From NCBI GenBank assembly GCA_020736575.1, contig JAGPYM010000019.1:62001-126000 (forward strand): a DNA stretch of 64,000 nucleotides, read 5' to 3'. The stretch is from Thelonectria olida. Taxonomy: Eukaryota; Ascomycota; Sordariomycetes; Hypocreales; Nectriaceae. Made by a program: the position numbers and the translations under genes. Positions 46,741 through 60,300 of this stretch are shown here, in pieces; the stretch's first letter is position 1; each line of letters opens with the position of its first letter. The notes under the pieces were generated by a model. That model saw nothing but the letters and a program-made list of their open reading frames with translations. It did no database searches and was not told the DNA's origin.

Positions 46741-48491
46741 ATGCTGGAACCGCTCTTTACAGCTCCCACCCGCCAGCCACGTCTCGCCTCTCGGAAGAAG
46801 ACCAAGCCAAGGAAACAGCCATCTCAAGCCGCTGCGCGTACGTCATATCATCTATCCACGTCTTCCAGGCAGTCTCTCACAACCAACAGCCAAACGCTTC
46901 GAGTTCATCTCCTCGGGCCCCGTGGGGAAGCCCGATCCGAACGCCCGAAAGTTCATCCGCAGCCATGTCATGCGAGGCAAGAATACGAAACGACAAGGTA
47001 ACGCCTCACGACGACATCAAGTCCCTCGAAGGGAAGACCCAGCCCCAGCATCTCGTCAAGGAGATGCCGCATTGGTTATTGTAGAAGCCGAGTCCGGTAC
47101 CCAACCGAGTTATGACCCCAACCACGACATAAGTGCCGACACATTCATCCAATTCCAATGTCTCCCGGGACTCTTCCGCGTACCCTGCGACCTGAAGCTA
47201 TTCAGCTTTGCCATGCCCCTAGACGATATTTCACGAAACCTCATATTTAGATGTAAGCCGCCAGTCCCCGGTCCCTCCGTTATTGCGTTCATACCCCAAA
47301 CTCATTCGAACATCTTTCAGTCCTTACCACTCTCAAAGAAACCATGTATCCCGTCGAATGGTGCTTCCAAGCCGATCCCGCCAAGGTCTGCTGGTTTCGC
47401 TGGCTCCTCGAAGACGCTGGCTACCTCAACGCTGTCTTCTTCATCGTCAGCGCCTTTCAAGACCTCCTCACCATGGAGGCAAAAGCTCGGGCGCCGGGAA
47501 TCCCCTGGTCGCAAGGTTTCTCACCACGAACGCGCACGTATCTCAGACAAACGATCCAGAAACTGCAAGAGAACCTCGATGACAGCGAAAGACAGCTCAG
47601 AGACACGACGGCATCAACGGTCATTTCGCTGGCCTTGGTGGCGGATGCTGCTGGTGACACGCGGGCGTTTGAAGCGCATATGGGAGGCCTCAAGCAAATG
47701 GTAAAGATGCGCGGCGGATTGAGAGGGTTTCACAATAACAAGCAATTACAAGTGAAGCTTTGTCGGTATGTTTTCCTGCCTTATTTGATCAAAAGTTGAC
47801 GAAGCGTGGCAGGGTGGACTTGGGATGGTCCATCAAGTACGGCTCCAAGCCAGATATTTACGGCGGCAAGGTGTCCTGGGACCCCTTTCTCGAAACGGCT
47901 CTACGAAGAAACCCCTTGGTATACCCTCGATCATCGTCGCCTGCCGTCCGGAGTCTCGTCGAAAGCTGGGACTACAAGCTCAAGAACGTCTTCAACGACG
48001 CAAGGGACTTTGCATATGTCGCAAATCAGCTTATTCCTAGCCATGAGAAGCTCCCGCCTGAGCTATTCCAAGAGATCATGCTCTCGATTCAGTATCGGAT
48101 TCTCCTCTTAGAGTACCCTGTTGAAACCCAGCCCCTCGAAGAGTCCATCCGCCTGGGCCTTCTCGCATTCGAGTCGACAGTTTTCCTTCAGATCCCCGGC
48201 GTGAAAATACGGTCTGGGGTGCTTTCGAGTCAACTACGCGAGGCTATTGAAAAGCTCAACGCCTCAAGCCTAGTTGTTGCGGATATGAAGCTCTGGCTAC
48301 TCCTCGTGGGATCCATCTGCGTCTTTGAAGGCAGCGAGTCCTGGCTGGTGGAATCTATCAACGAGTTGACGGGTGAGCAGACTTGGCCAGAGGTTCGGAT
48401 GCGCATCAGAGAGGTCATGTGGATAGACAGAATTCATGATGAGCCAGGTAAACGTGCTTTTGAGACGGTCCAGAGGGCCCGCAAATTGTGA
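46741..48491 (+). CDS. Fungal_trans_2 (DUF3468) regulator-like protein without zinc cluster
   Basis: Four exons (46741-46837, 46890-47252, 47321-47765, 47813-48491) give 527 residues with introns of 52, 68 and 47 bp. The N-terminus is basic (ASRKKTKPRKQP) and leads into FEFISSGPVGK and FIRSHVMRGKN, the Arg-x-His-Val-Met block typical of fungal proteins carrying the PF11951 regulatory domain but no Zn2Cys6 cluster. The rest is helical, with WFRWLLEDAGYLNAVFFIVS, HMGGLKQMVKMRGG and a C-terminal MWIDRIHDEPGK motif, all usual for this family. Such proteins are generally taken as transcription factors; DNA binding is not shown by sequence. The first exon and start rest on splice logic and are the weakest part. 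A GTAACG at 46996 could be an extra donor, but the frame stays open without it. Confidence 0.78.
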
Positions 48492-50540
48492 ACTGGGCGG
48501 GACTCTCACTTTCCCTCAAGGGACTCATCCGATCATGGCCACAGCCTCTCGCCCCTCGGAATAACTTGGTTAGGATGGATGACCGTCTTCCTATGGAACT
48601 TTGAGGCTCGGGGGCCCTTGATTGAGCTGCTAGTGTTCTTCGGGTCCATCTGGCAACTATATGAGCGTTTAGGGTTGCCTGAAGTGAGGCCATTGGAATG
48701 TGAGAAGGCACCACTTACTCTCGACGCTGGGATGTTGAGGCTGGGAGGGCGGAATCCCGCACAAGAAGTTACTTCGAATAGACTCCATACCACGCATTAA
48801 ATTTAATGATACCCCCTCGAATTGTATTTCTCCAATATTTGTTTTTAGATGAGGTTTAGGGTAACCCTTCTCACAACTCAACGCCTCCGATAAAAGCGTT
48901 TGGTGATTCTGTTTCACGTAGATACATATAAAACATGCCTAAAGGTTGAAAACTCATCATATATAGCCCTCCGTAGTAGGACTAGGGGGGCCTTTACATT
49001 GCGCCGTCACGGAAGAGTGTCACAGTGCTTCCTAAGAGCCCGTTCAAGTTGATCTGATGTGCAAGCTTCAAGACACAAACATAGACACATACGGCATACG
49101 TTTTGAACACCAATTTGAAGACATTGTTGACTGAGTTCTTTCTATCTAGCTAGCTGCATTCTCGCAGTCGTAAAATCTCCAGGGTAGTACGAGCAACCTA
49201 TCCCGATAGCAAGACGTCAATGAGACTGTACAAGAACTCCGTAATGGAAGCGGTTAGCTTTTGTGAATTGTATCTAATGCGACGAGAAATAGATAAGGGA
49301 TATTTGCTTGAATGTGCACTGGTGGAGATCACTCTTTTGTCTTTGAACCAAGTCTGACGGAAACGGGAACACTGGGCACACGACTTTCCTCATGACATAC
49401 TGGGATATTGGTCCTCACGGAAGCATTCGACCAGCCTTGCGCATCTGAGTTACCTTATTGAATATCGATACGGCATATAGATTAAACAGATAAACTAGGC
49501 GTACAATAGTCAAGCCAGTAATATCTCCCGTGTCGATTGTAATTTGGATACCGATACTTCACCTCGACCTGACACGCACATCTAGCCACTCCTTGGGACG
49601 AACCTGGACCTCCTCGGGATACATCATAGCCGCGGAGCAATTCTCATCATAACCGAGTCCCGAGACCCTATTCACACCTTCCCGAAAGGCGAGGTAACGT
49701 AGCAACTCCACTGGATGTCATCGCAATAAATACGCACTGACGAAGCAACTTACCAAGCCTCACCCGCACATTTCGATCACCCATCGGGCGTGCATCTATT
49801 GCCCAAGGTCTCACTCAATCCTCACAAATTATTGCCAGCATGTCTTGACTGTTTGTTACGTCATGGTCGAGGTGTTGCTCCCCTGTTTCTCCTCAAGCCT
49901 CACGCCTCTTGGTCCGCCCGGATATCCGGGGAATAATAACGTTGGTGCCAATTGATGCCAAAGACCTATTAGTCAAGCTCAGGTAATCCAACACCGACTG
50001 AACCAACACACATCTTGTCGTAAACGTTACTCAGGGGAAATACACCTCACCGTCTAAGCCTCCGTCTAGCTTCAGTACCTTTGTAACCCGAGCGAGGAAC
50101 CGAGACTCCGAGGCTCGAGATGATATTCTCAATGCCTTGTAAGACGTCTTCGGTCCGTTTTACTCAAACCATGTCTATAAAGCGTAAGAAAATAGCCTTT
50201 GCCACCAGTAAAATCTCGCCTCCGTCAAGACCACTGGAGATTTCACTAGCTCATCCTGCCAGGATCTTGTTCGAAGGCCGATGGAAGATTACTGATCGTC
50301 AGGCAAGCTTCCACCAGGGCTGAGGCTACACGTCGAACCAAAACACCATCCAGTCATCATCTACGGCCGTAATACGTAGTAAACCGTGAACAAAAAGTCG
50401 CTGAGTAGCATCAGCCTCTAGCTTCCTTTCTAAAATTCCCCGTCTGCCGATGTTCCATCCTCTCGGTCGTAGCACTGGCAAAAGTCCTCCACAGATCGAC
50501 CACCCCCTCTTTCTCAGCCCCAAAACCCGCGTGGTCATAG
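48492..50540. other. Gene-free stretch, AT-richer part
   Basis: Downstream of the DUF3468 gene the sequence is AT-richer and full of stops in all frames. A perfect 14-bp palindrome lies at 49917-49930. A short spliceable minus-strand frame near 49570-49790 was examined and not accepted. CpG dinucleotides are common, so heavy repeat-induced point mutation is not obvious. No RNA gene seen. Confidence 0.5.
49917..49930. promoter_or_regulatory. Perfect palindrome CCCGGATATCCGGG
   Basis: A 14-bp perfect palindrome whose core is CGG-N4-CCG, the inverted CGG triplet arrangement bound by Zn2Cys6 factors. It lies about 1.4 kb beyond the DUF3468 gene, with no supported gene on either side. Function is inferred from form only. 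Confidence 0.35.
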
Positions 50541-53500
50541 TCAATCATGCAAGCCGCTCAAATCATGGCCGACGGCAGCAACTTCTCGAGTAGGCAAGGT
50601 CGTTCCCAGCGCCCAGCCCTACCGGCTCCTTCGGAGCACGACGGCAACGACGGGCGTGGGGACCACGCGCGGACTTTGTTCCATTCGGGGCACCGCAGTT
50701 CCGCGTCTCATTGCCAGACTTGCTCGTCTTGGGTGGGTTGCGAACGAGGAGCGAGAGCGAAGTCGAGGCTCAACATTAGGTCCGGAGTTTAATAGGGAGC
50801 CGGGACCAGAGTACCCTTTTGCCTCGGCATCATCTGTGCCAAGTGTGACGTGAGGATACATTCGTACCGCGTCGTAGTACGTAGCAGGACCTATTTCATC
50901 CTGACCGTCCGTCGGGCAATAGCAGAGCGGTAGTATATCCTGAAACCCCCCCTTTGATCGATGGACGCTCCCCACACACAGTGCTCCCCTTGCCGTACCG
51001 CAAAACTTCCCGGGAGCCGTTCCCTGACAAGCACCACGGCGACGTTTCCCAGAAGAAGGAGTGGGGTCCGCCTTACAGCCCAATATGCCCGGACCAGCCC
51101 TGTCAAACAAGACACAGAGAGAGCCAACTGAGCGTTGCAATGTTGAAGAGGAAACACAGAACGGAGATTATCCCACGGCGAGGCAGGGAAGGGCAGGACG
51201 GACATACGCAGCAAGGCAGGGCAAGCCAAGCCAAGGCAAAGGCCGTCTCGGTATAACCATCCATCACATTACGTAGGCCTTCACTTCATACAAACTCTGT
51301 TGTTCCTGACGGTCCACGGGACGGGGCTGACGCATTCACCGTACGCTGGGAGTGGATCATGTTATGTGGTTCTACGACGATGAAATTCGAATGCCGTGAA
51401 GGCGTGGCTGTGGAACGGCACTTCAAAGTCGAACCCCTGGTCCGGCAACATTGGGTCGTCAAACGCCGCGATGCAGCCCACCTCGAGGGGAACAAAGAAC
51501 CATGGGAGGATAAGGGACCAAAAGAAAGAATGGCCTTGCCAGTTTCAACCGCAATTTGTGAAACCAGGTGCATTGAAGATGGCATTTCTGCTTCTCTGCC
51601 GGGCGATATATCGATCGGTGCCATGCTTGACTAGGAAGCTCACAAGCTGGAGGAAGGAGGGTGTTCCCTGTCCTTTGAATCCTTCAGACGCAGCGCCGTT
51701 GGGCAAGGCCAGGCGGCGGTTATTCGAGAAGGCTTCTATTCGTATGCACACTGCTGATGAACATGGTACCATGTATCGGTGACAAATGGCCCAGGTCTTA
51801 CGAGGGTAGCTTTGGGTTGCGCGTGCGTAGGTGTAGGTGCTGGTCTGTGTTCGATAGACTGCCAGGGGGGAGGCCTCTCGGTTACGACGACTTGAAAGTG
51901 TGTTTGCAGGCGTATCAAGAACAACCCCTCGAGAGACAAGGGTAAACTTTGACATTATCTTGCGGCACTTGCTTCGGCCCGGAGTTGGCGTAAGTGTAGT
52001 CGTGTAGTCGTAGGGCGGTGGTGCAACAGAGGGTATTTTTCCTCCGAGGGCCAAGGGGGGAGAGACTCACGATGAAGCCCATGTCCTCGTCGTCTGGTGT
52101 TGTAGTCTACGTAGTAATCTTCCCATGTTATAAGCCGCATTCTTAGGGCCGATCATCAGAGTCGTCGAGGCGGCCCTACCACGCATATGCCATATGAGGA
52201 AATCCACGGGGGAATACATGTCGCCGCAATCACGTAACGGGGACCGCTTTACAGAGTTGGCAGAACCCCGTGTTGCCAGGGCGTCTCTCCACAAATGACT
52301 GGGACAACTGCTTGATATAGCAAGTCCTTATGGAGAGGAGCAGGTAACATGCAATGGATGTTTCCCTGCGTGCTCCGTTTCAAGGTCCAGGCCTCGATTT
52401 GTCTTCCGCGGGCCATTGCGACTAGCTGGGCGGGCACGGGACATGGCACGGAACCAGCGCATACGAGTGGGCCAATATTGGACGGTGAGAGGTCTGAGAG
52501 AGGAACGACTAGTTGTCGAGAGAGGCTCTTTTCTTGTCGCCGATAGGGAGCGCCACGCCGGACGTTGCTAACCCTGTCGGGCCTCCGAACGAGGATCCTC
52601 TTCTCCCACACACAAGGGCACAGGGCCCAAAAGCCAAGGCCGTGATCCATTCACACGATTTGACGGGAGGAACCCGCAGCAACTTGCAAGGCTCCTGGAA
52701 CCCGACAGCGGAATTGGGCCGAGATGGCCCGTCAATGTCCATGGATCCTCCATCTCATCACCCACGAGCCATCTGAAGGGGATCGAGTCGCATGTGATTG
52801 TACCAGGGCAGAGACAGAGGCAATCCAAACATGGACTTTGCAAATGTCACTTCGAAACAATGGCAATCAACCAACAGTAAATGCAGTATCCGCATAAGCA
52901 CCGAAGTGAGCCCAGCCCAGCTTCTCTCGAACGCTTATAAGCCAGGGGTGGTGGGGGAGGGCAGCATCTTGTCGAGACCCGAAGCAAACAAAGTTTCGAT
53001 GCTGGTTTGTTGCTGGCGTCTCTTGAGTTTGCAATCCCTCTCTCTGCCTCAAAAGATACTTTGCCTCCCTTGCGTGTCGACGCAATCAAGAGCCGAGGCT
53101 GATCCACCCCCCGACCGCCACACCCCTGGTCTCTTGTTATTTTCCATTGCCTGTAAAGGAAAGCTTCGGGAACAATTCTCGAAGAGTACTATATTTGGGG
53201 AGGGCGTACGTCGGTCGTTGACAAAAGGACACAGGCACACGCCCCGATACACGGGCCAAGTATTGCTTGCTCTCATGGACTGGGCTCCTTGTTGGACGGG
53301 CTCTTCTAAATAAGAAAACAACAAAAGGCAATCATCACCACGGCCGGGCCAAGAGCATTCGTAATATCGGCTACTTCGTCCACCAGTGAACAATGACTAA
53401 CCATTCGCCCTTGAGATCTTGAGTGACGTCTACGCGAGTGTCATCTGGCGCCCGGCGCCGTCGGCAAACGCCCACACTCTCCAGCGCCAACACGGTCATT

Positions 53501-53746
53501 TTTGGCTGCACTGCGAAATGCCCTCTCTCGGCCGACGATATCGCCGTTCCCGCAATGACAGGCCGCGTTTCAGATTGGCAACGGCCTGGGACACAATCGT
53601 TTTGCTGGTGATCGACGAGGCCACTACCCGCGGAACGGCTTTGGTTTGATTTGCTACTGCACCATGACATCGTTTTGGAAATATCCCCTCCGCGAGTAGC
53701 TTTGGGCTGGAATTACGTGTGTGGTGTGGCGCGCGCCTGAGCGAGC

Positions 53747-53764
53747 GTGTGTGTGTGTGTGTGT
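53747..53764. repeat. (GT)9 microsatellite
   Basis: Nine uninterrupted GT dinucleotides inside a wider GT/GC-rich stretch (53716-53765). Located at the beginning of a CT-rich segment of the gene-free region. Confidence 0.8.
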
Positions 53765-53929
53765 GAGGCAGCCCAGTCCAGTCCCAGCCCTACGGCCGGT
53801 CCCAAGTATGCACCTCTATTTGCTTCTGCTCTGCTCTCACACGAGACATTTCAGCGGCTGTGTTCAGTAGTTGCTTGTTCAGAAGAGGTCCGCATGATCC
53901 GTCTCCGTCCATCCGCCCGTTCGCCCTGC

Positions 53930-54370
53930 CCTTAGGTCGATGAACTTACTGCGTAACCCATTCCTCACCTACAGATACAATGGGACCAGTCCAAGACATT
54001 TGAGTGCTGAACAGCTCAACAGCCTGGTCTGGACTCGTCGTGACGACGCGGGGGTGGAGCTGGAGAAACACCATGCGCTTTTCCCTCGCTTGAAATGCCC
54101 TCGTCTCTCCCCCTTGCAGAACGCTGCTGAACCGACCCCATTCCTTCATTCCATCCCATTGCCCTTGTCCCAGTTCCAGCCCTGCCCAGCCCTGGCCCTT
54201 TTGCTTTGCCCTGCCGCCTCATCAATCTCTCAACCTGCGACACCAGCTTGTAACAGATATCGTATCTTGGCTTCTCGTGTACCGTACCTACGCCTCTCAC
54301 CACTCACCCACACGCCTCTCCATCTTGAGCCAAGTCGCAAGACAAGACGCCCCCCAGGAGCAAACAGCCC
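53930..54370 (+). promoter_or_regulatory. CT-rich segment resembling a fungal transcription start region
   Basis: The plus strand is dominated by CCCTTGTCCCAG-, CTCTCACCACTCACC- and CCTCTCCATC-like sequence. Such pyrimidine bias on the coding strand usually lies just before or around transcription starts in filamentous fungi. No following coding frame is seen within the window, so it could drive a long leader or noncoding RNA. Weak, composition-based evidence. Confidence 0.25.
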
Positions 54371-57300
54371 TTTTCGGTAATCGTCAGATCCCAACTCGTA
54401 GCCCTATCGAACACCGCAATGTGACAGAAGCCCGGACCCCTTTATTCTTTCCTGGGAAAAATTCCCAATAGTTTCTCAAACTAATGAGAAAAAAGAAACG
54501 AAAAAAGGTCTTGACTGACTAACAGAGACACAAACCGGATGTGATAGCCGTGCGTGTGCCTTCACATCACCGATACCCTTGCCAGACAGGGAATGGCCAA
54601 CCTGAACAACCTGTCCCTTCTTTCTTTTGTTAGAAACCAACACATACGCGACAAAGATCCCTTTCCTCTTTTTGTTATTGTTGGGTGCCGTGCGTTGCGT
54701 ACGTGCGTGTGCGTGTGCATGTACGTCTGTGTCTACTTTCTCGTGTCTCAAAATACGACCTGCAACCGGCAACTCTTTCTCCATCCTCTGCTCATCAAAG
54801 GCTCAGTCCTCTGCCTCAATCATCAGTCTGCCGTCCTGGCCACGGATCATCTCCAGCCTCAATCCGTAGGAAATAAAGAGAGCCAAGAGTGCGAACCGTC
54901 AACCAACCCCCTTGCACCGCCCATCTCAGTGAGACAGATGCTACGCCGCCTGCCGTGCTGCACGCACGTCGCCAAAAGCCTCCCAAATGGTTGGCGGAAC
55001 TCGCAAATTCTCTCTCTTGCATTGCATCGTCGTTTGTCGTTTGACAAATGCGACTTCGTGCTGCGGGCGTTCTCAACCGCCCGGGAAAAGTCTCTGCATC
55101 CTTGCCGCATTTCCGACTGAGGCGGCAAAACGGCTCGCCTCGTGATGCATCGAATATCTGAATGGACGTGTCTCTCGTGTAGTTGAATGATCGCGGTCGA
55201 GCAGACCTCGGACATGTAGGAAGGTCACACTCTTGCGACTGGCTGACCAAGGCTGACCAAGAGCCCGAGAGAAACTGGTCCTCTTCCATCGCTCCCTACA
55301 GGGCCACTTGCACACGACGGCCGACGCCTTCACCTCTTGGCTTTGGCTGTGGATGCTTTCTGGTGCGGAATCAAAACTCACAACCAACATGGGCCTCCTT
55401 GACGAGCCCTGCAAGTTCAACCAGAGCATCCTTGTGACGCCAGAATCCCCACACAACCCCCCTCTCCTCCCAATCCCGATTTTCAATGACAGAAATGCCA
55501 CGGACACTTCCACACGCTTGCACGAGTTGAGAGGCCACCGGTCTTTCAGCTCATCATGTGTCTGCGTTGCTGATTGGATACTTCTTCGTCTCCTTAGATC
55601 CTTGGACGAGACGACCTAGACAAGGCGGCTCGTGTGACGTTTTGCTTCCCACAAAGCAATGAAGCAGCAACATCTCTCCTCCTATCATCCCGACAAGAGG
55701 GACGGCCCCGTATCCAAGGCTTTTGAGAGGGGGGGGGCGTGGTGGTGGCGAGCAGGATATCCGGAAATGAAGCTCTTCTGGGCAGTAGTCTTGTACAGCC
55801 TCCTCTCGGTACCGGATTTCGCACTCTCAATTAAACTCAATCGCAATTCAAAGGCCATTCAAGAGCCCGTCCTTCCGTCCCGGCTGTCTACGTGGCACGT
55901 CACCGTAGGACCGGGGCCGTCGCCGCCGAAATGACAGTTGGGGGCCGTCCGTCCACCGGAAGACTTACGTATATCTAAGCCTGAGCCGTTCGGAGTCAGC
56001 AAAAGGACAACGGGCCGAGGTAATCTGTGCGGTCATCCGCAGGGCAAACTTAGAAGTTGAAGAATAGTTCATCTTGTTGCATAGCGTCGTCGTCCTCCCG
56101 TCACTTCTTCGGTAGGGCTGCTCGCGTCCCCCGCCCGCCCAGCAAATTGGCCGATGCACTCCCCCCTTTAACCTATCGAATATGGGACGGCTTCGGGTGT
56201 GTGCTTCTATGGCTTTTGCCAATGCCAACGTTGGCCGAAGGGCGAAGGCTGAAAAGAAACTCCACTAGGAAAAACCCAAAGGGTTCTTTTGCCGTCTTCT
56301 CTAATCCCAATTCTCCACCGCCATGCCCTCACTCTTGGGCTAGCAGACATCGATAGCGTGGCCCCCGCCTGTACGTTTGTACGAATAGGGGCCAACTATT
56401 CCGAATTCACGATGCCTAACCCTATGGCTTCGAGACAAGCTCCAGTTCACGCATAAGAAGTCTTCTATCGTCCTTACGCGCGTTCCGCAGGACCTGACAA
56501 GCTCACCTCGATCTCCTGCACCCGTCCCATAGTTCGGTACTTTGGCTGTGGCTTCAGCAAAGTACTCACTGCCCGCCAAGAAATGTTCTCTCTCGAGTCG
56601 CGGCATGGGGCCGTCCACGCCCTCTTGAGTCTTGACTCAGTTCAGGAAGACGAGATTCCCCATTGGGCTTCGTTCGATTTTGAGTCAAGTTTTTCATTGC
56701 TTTGCTTTTGCTCACTGGGCTTCTTGGCACGGCCAAATGCTCTGAGCGAGACAACAGCTCCCGTAGCAACCCGCCGAGATGAAGATCAAGCGATCACAAT
56801 TGTTGTACGTTGCCATCGGCACATTTTCATCCCAAGGCAAAAGAGCCGATTCTCCACTCTCGTTGTAACTGAGTAAAACCGCCTCTGTGCTTCGATGAAC
56901 TGACGCAAAGCCAGTCTAGCGTCTCCCAAACATCCATCGCCGGCGATCGTCACGGGACCGTCGGAAGGGGTGGACACCCGCACCGTAAGTCTCAAAGCCC
57001 CAACGTGGACGAAACGCATGGCAGTCGCATGACTTCTGCGAACAATAGCTCATGAGAGGCTGACGAGTCCAATCCAGTGCGGCTTAATGCCAATAGATTT
57101 GCCTATTTAATCCGTCTCTCCTAGACTTTGGCCCGTTGTGGTGCAAGTCACGGAGCTTGCGGGCACATTCTGCTCCCACATCCCGCGCATGATGGCGCGT
57201 CGGTGTCGGCGCCGGTGACGTCTCCTCGACGGGCGACGACGACGACGGCCGGAGGTGGTAATTAGAGTGCAGAACGGAATCTAGACCTTTGGCAGGCCGT

Positions 57301-60300
57301 AGGGCGCGTGGTGCGATAGCAGCCGGGGGATCATCGTTGGCTATTTCGGCCTCGAACCACCAGCTGCGTGACATCTCATTTACGGCGCGACATTGGCTGT
57401 CAAACAAGCCACCATATTTTGACGTGCTGTCTATCCTTGCTGGGTTGAAATGTTGGTTCAGCATTGAACAAGGGCCAACTCGTCTCATTCCTCGGCAACA
57501 CGTGCTGCGCACTGGGATCTCTCAGCCAGCCCTGTAGGGATTGCCTGGTTGAGGTCGTTGTCTCTCTCGAGTATCCGGCCAAACAGGGACAGCATCACCG
57601 ATCGACCCCTGGGGATGGTGTTTCGTCAATCTGGTGGCGGAGTGACCAACAACGGCAAAAGATGGGCCACGTTCCCGATACAGACCCTGAGTTGCAGCGT
57701 GGCCCTTGAAGCCATCAGCTGAACAAGGCGAACTCGTAATATGATACGTACGTTGTCGCCGCTATGCAGCTTTTCCCGTAAACAAGAATAGATAGAATAG
57801 TTCCGATGACAAAGCTGCGAGCAAGCCAAGATCGCCGCCCTGCAGGTCCTGAGACTCGTGGAGAGCCTGTCAAGCTACCCTGAGCCCCGCCAAGGTTGCA
57901 TTGCCACGGACAGACAACCTCGAGTCAGATCTGAATTTTCATGCTGCATAGAGCCTCGTATCAACTCGAAATCTTGAATGGGCCTCGAAATGGAGGGGTG
58001 TATGCTACCCTGTTTCTTGGAAGCCCGCCTCGCACGCCATCAGTGGTGAATGGGCAACCGACACTTCGAGACTTCCTCCCTTTCCCTTGCCTTGCTACCA
58101 TCGGTGACTGCATAATGCAGCAAGGTGGCTATGGGCCTGAATAGTAGCTGTGACGGGGCCAACAATCTTCGGTGCGGGCAGGAGAACTGAGCGTGCAAAT
58201 TTGGAGCTGGAACAACCAGCTCGAACCTGTCACGGCAAAGGAATGACGGGTGATGCCGTCTGCAACTCGCACATACACTGGCATTCTCCGTCGGCGTGTC
58301 ACCTTACTTGATACAGTCTCAAGAGTCTCACATCCAGCAAACCAATGAGAAATGCTTCTCCAAAGTGGCTCCAGTCTCGATGGCGGCTCTGGCCTTGCTG
58401 CAAGAGGGGAGCGAACCCGAACCCGAACCACTTGGGCGTAAGCACCTAAAAATCGACATGCACCCGGATATTCGGATATTCCTCAACACCATCACCTTAA
58501 ACATGGCATGTGTCTGCATCATGGACACATGGAACTAATAATTTCCCCGAACGGGTTTCTGAATTTGTGGGTTTCGGCCATCGCTTCGTGCACTTTTGCG
58601 AGCGGAAAGGGGTTGGAGATCAGGGATCTCGCACTTGCCAAAGATGCCCTTGCATCCTTGCCCACATCTGTGTTCGTTCCACGGGGGATCGACTCACTGG
58701 AGAAACCAGTTGTGGGCGGCGCCACAGCAAAGGACAACGAGGAGAGAAGCATCCGTATTCCATTGCGCAATTAATTGAGCCCTGAGACAAGTGGTGGAGG
58801 TGAATCGAGTTGCCTGCCAGAGGCGAATAGTTGTCGCCACATTATGACCAACGGATGAGTGATTGTGACCGAGGAGAGACAATCCCTTTCGAAGCCTCCA
58901 TATAACTAGCTAGGCGGAACATACGTAAGGACGCGTGGGCTGGGGCGGAGGTGGTCCTCATTCGGTGGATACTGTGGCACTTGCTACTCCTGGTCCGCCG
59001 AGAGCCTTGCACCCCTCCTGAAACATCCTGGTTGCTTGTTTGGTATCCTGACTCGTAATGAAGGATTGTTGGTGGCCAAGCCAAGATTCTGATGGACGGT
59101 TTGCGCGAGGTGCCGTGGCTCGGCAGTTGATTTTAAGCCCGCAAACTAGGCCCGTCTTCAAACAGCCGTGTAAGCCCTGCGTATATCCCTCAAACGTGCC
59201 GCTGGTAGATCATCATGACGACAGCAACGACGGCATCATTGCTCATAGTCCCTTGCAGTGACAGATGGCTTGTTCACGGACTCTGGCAGGGCTGAGAGGA
59301 GTCGTAATGCCTGTCAAAAGTCTCAAAAGAGGCCCACCAAATCGCCCAACGGAGACGACGGGGAAATGAGAATCGAGGATTGTTCTATGAAACCCAATGT
59401 CGAGACCGGCCCGGGCAGGGAGAGACACCTTGGTGGATATGCAATTGACAAGGCCAGCGGGACCTTGAGGGCAAACAATGATAAGGAAAAAAAAACAGCC
59501 CGCGATGTGACGGTCAACTCCAACGCATGTCGAACGAGAAGTTGAAGGCGAGTCATCAACCGGCATGCATCTTCGCACCCCACTCAGTCGAAGGGACCAC
59601 TCATAGCTGGAGAGTCGCGCAATCGTCCAACGCAGGCTCCGGCGCAGGACGATACCAAGGTCTCGTGGGGGACTTGGAGTGGCGGTTTGGTTATGCTGGC
59701 GCCCGCGTGTCAGTGTCATTGCCACGACCTGCCTACCTAGCTAAGAGACTTTTTAGAGGCACCGAGGGAAAGGATGGAACGAATTCCGGGACGAAGTACA
59801 TACTCCTTTCGGCAAGATTTTAAGTTCAGGTTCCCAGAGCTCGGGGCCGTTCTGGGACGGGAGGCTAGCAAAGGGCTTGGGAGCACAAATCTACCATTTT
59901 AAGGCCAGCCCTACATTGCCGGGCGACCAGCCGTTGTTGGCGTCAGTCAGTGCATTTGGAATTATTTGGCGGACTCGAAGACGGTGGCTTGTCTTAGGTC
60001 GGTGAAATGACTGACCACAGTCAACCCAGAGGGTGGCTGATGATGGCCCAGATGACAGGGATAAATGCTTAAAATCTGGGGAGTTGTGAGATTCATTGAG
60101 GCGATGAAGTTGTCATGCCAAGAAGGCTTCTCCTGCCATCTTTCATCACGGCACAGACTGGCTGAACATGCAACAACTGCTTGTTATGCGTTCCTGCCTG
60201 CCGAATAGCCAACCGATCTAATGTACAACGGAAAGTACCGCAGCACCTCCTTCCACCTCAGTGGGTTGGCCCTACCCCAAACATGCTTCGTACCGCTGTC

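Noticed and set aside
49570..49790. Minus-strand two-exon frame (exon from an ATG near 49781, GTAAGT donor, ATCCAG acceptor) of about 60 codons
   Set aside because: Splice signals are neat, but upstream frames hold stops at the random rate and no family is recognised; 50 open codons can arise by chance.
49800..50544. Apparent RIP-mutated pseudogene on the minus strand with scattered TGA/TAA/TAG
   Set aside because: Stop frequency in the frame is about one in 17-20 codons, that of random sequence, and CpG is not depleted.
54816..55289. 157-codon minus-strand frame in the gene-free region
   Set aside because: No motif and no adjoining exon with matching frame; opposite-strand frames are equally open.
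59258..59545. 95-codon hydrophilic plus-strand frame (starts MTDGLFTDSGRAERSRN)
   Set aside because: Composition is plausible but there is no family match, no spliceable neighbour and no promoter-like sequence; left as unproven.
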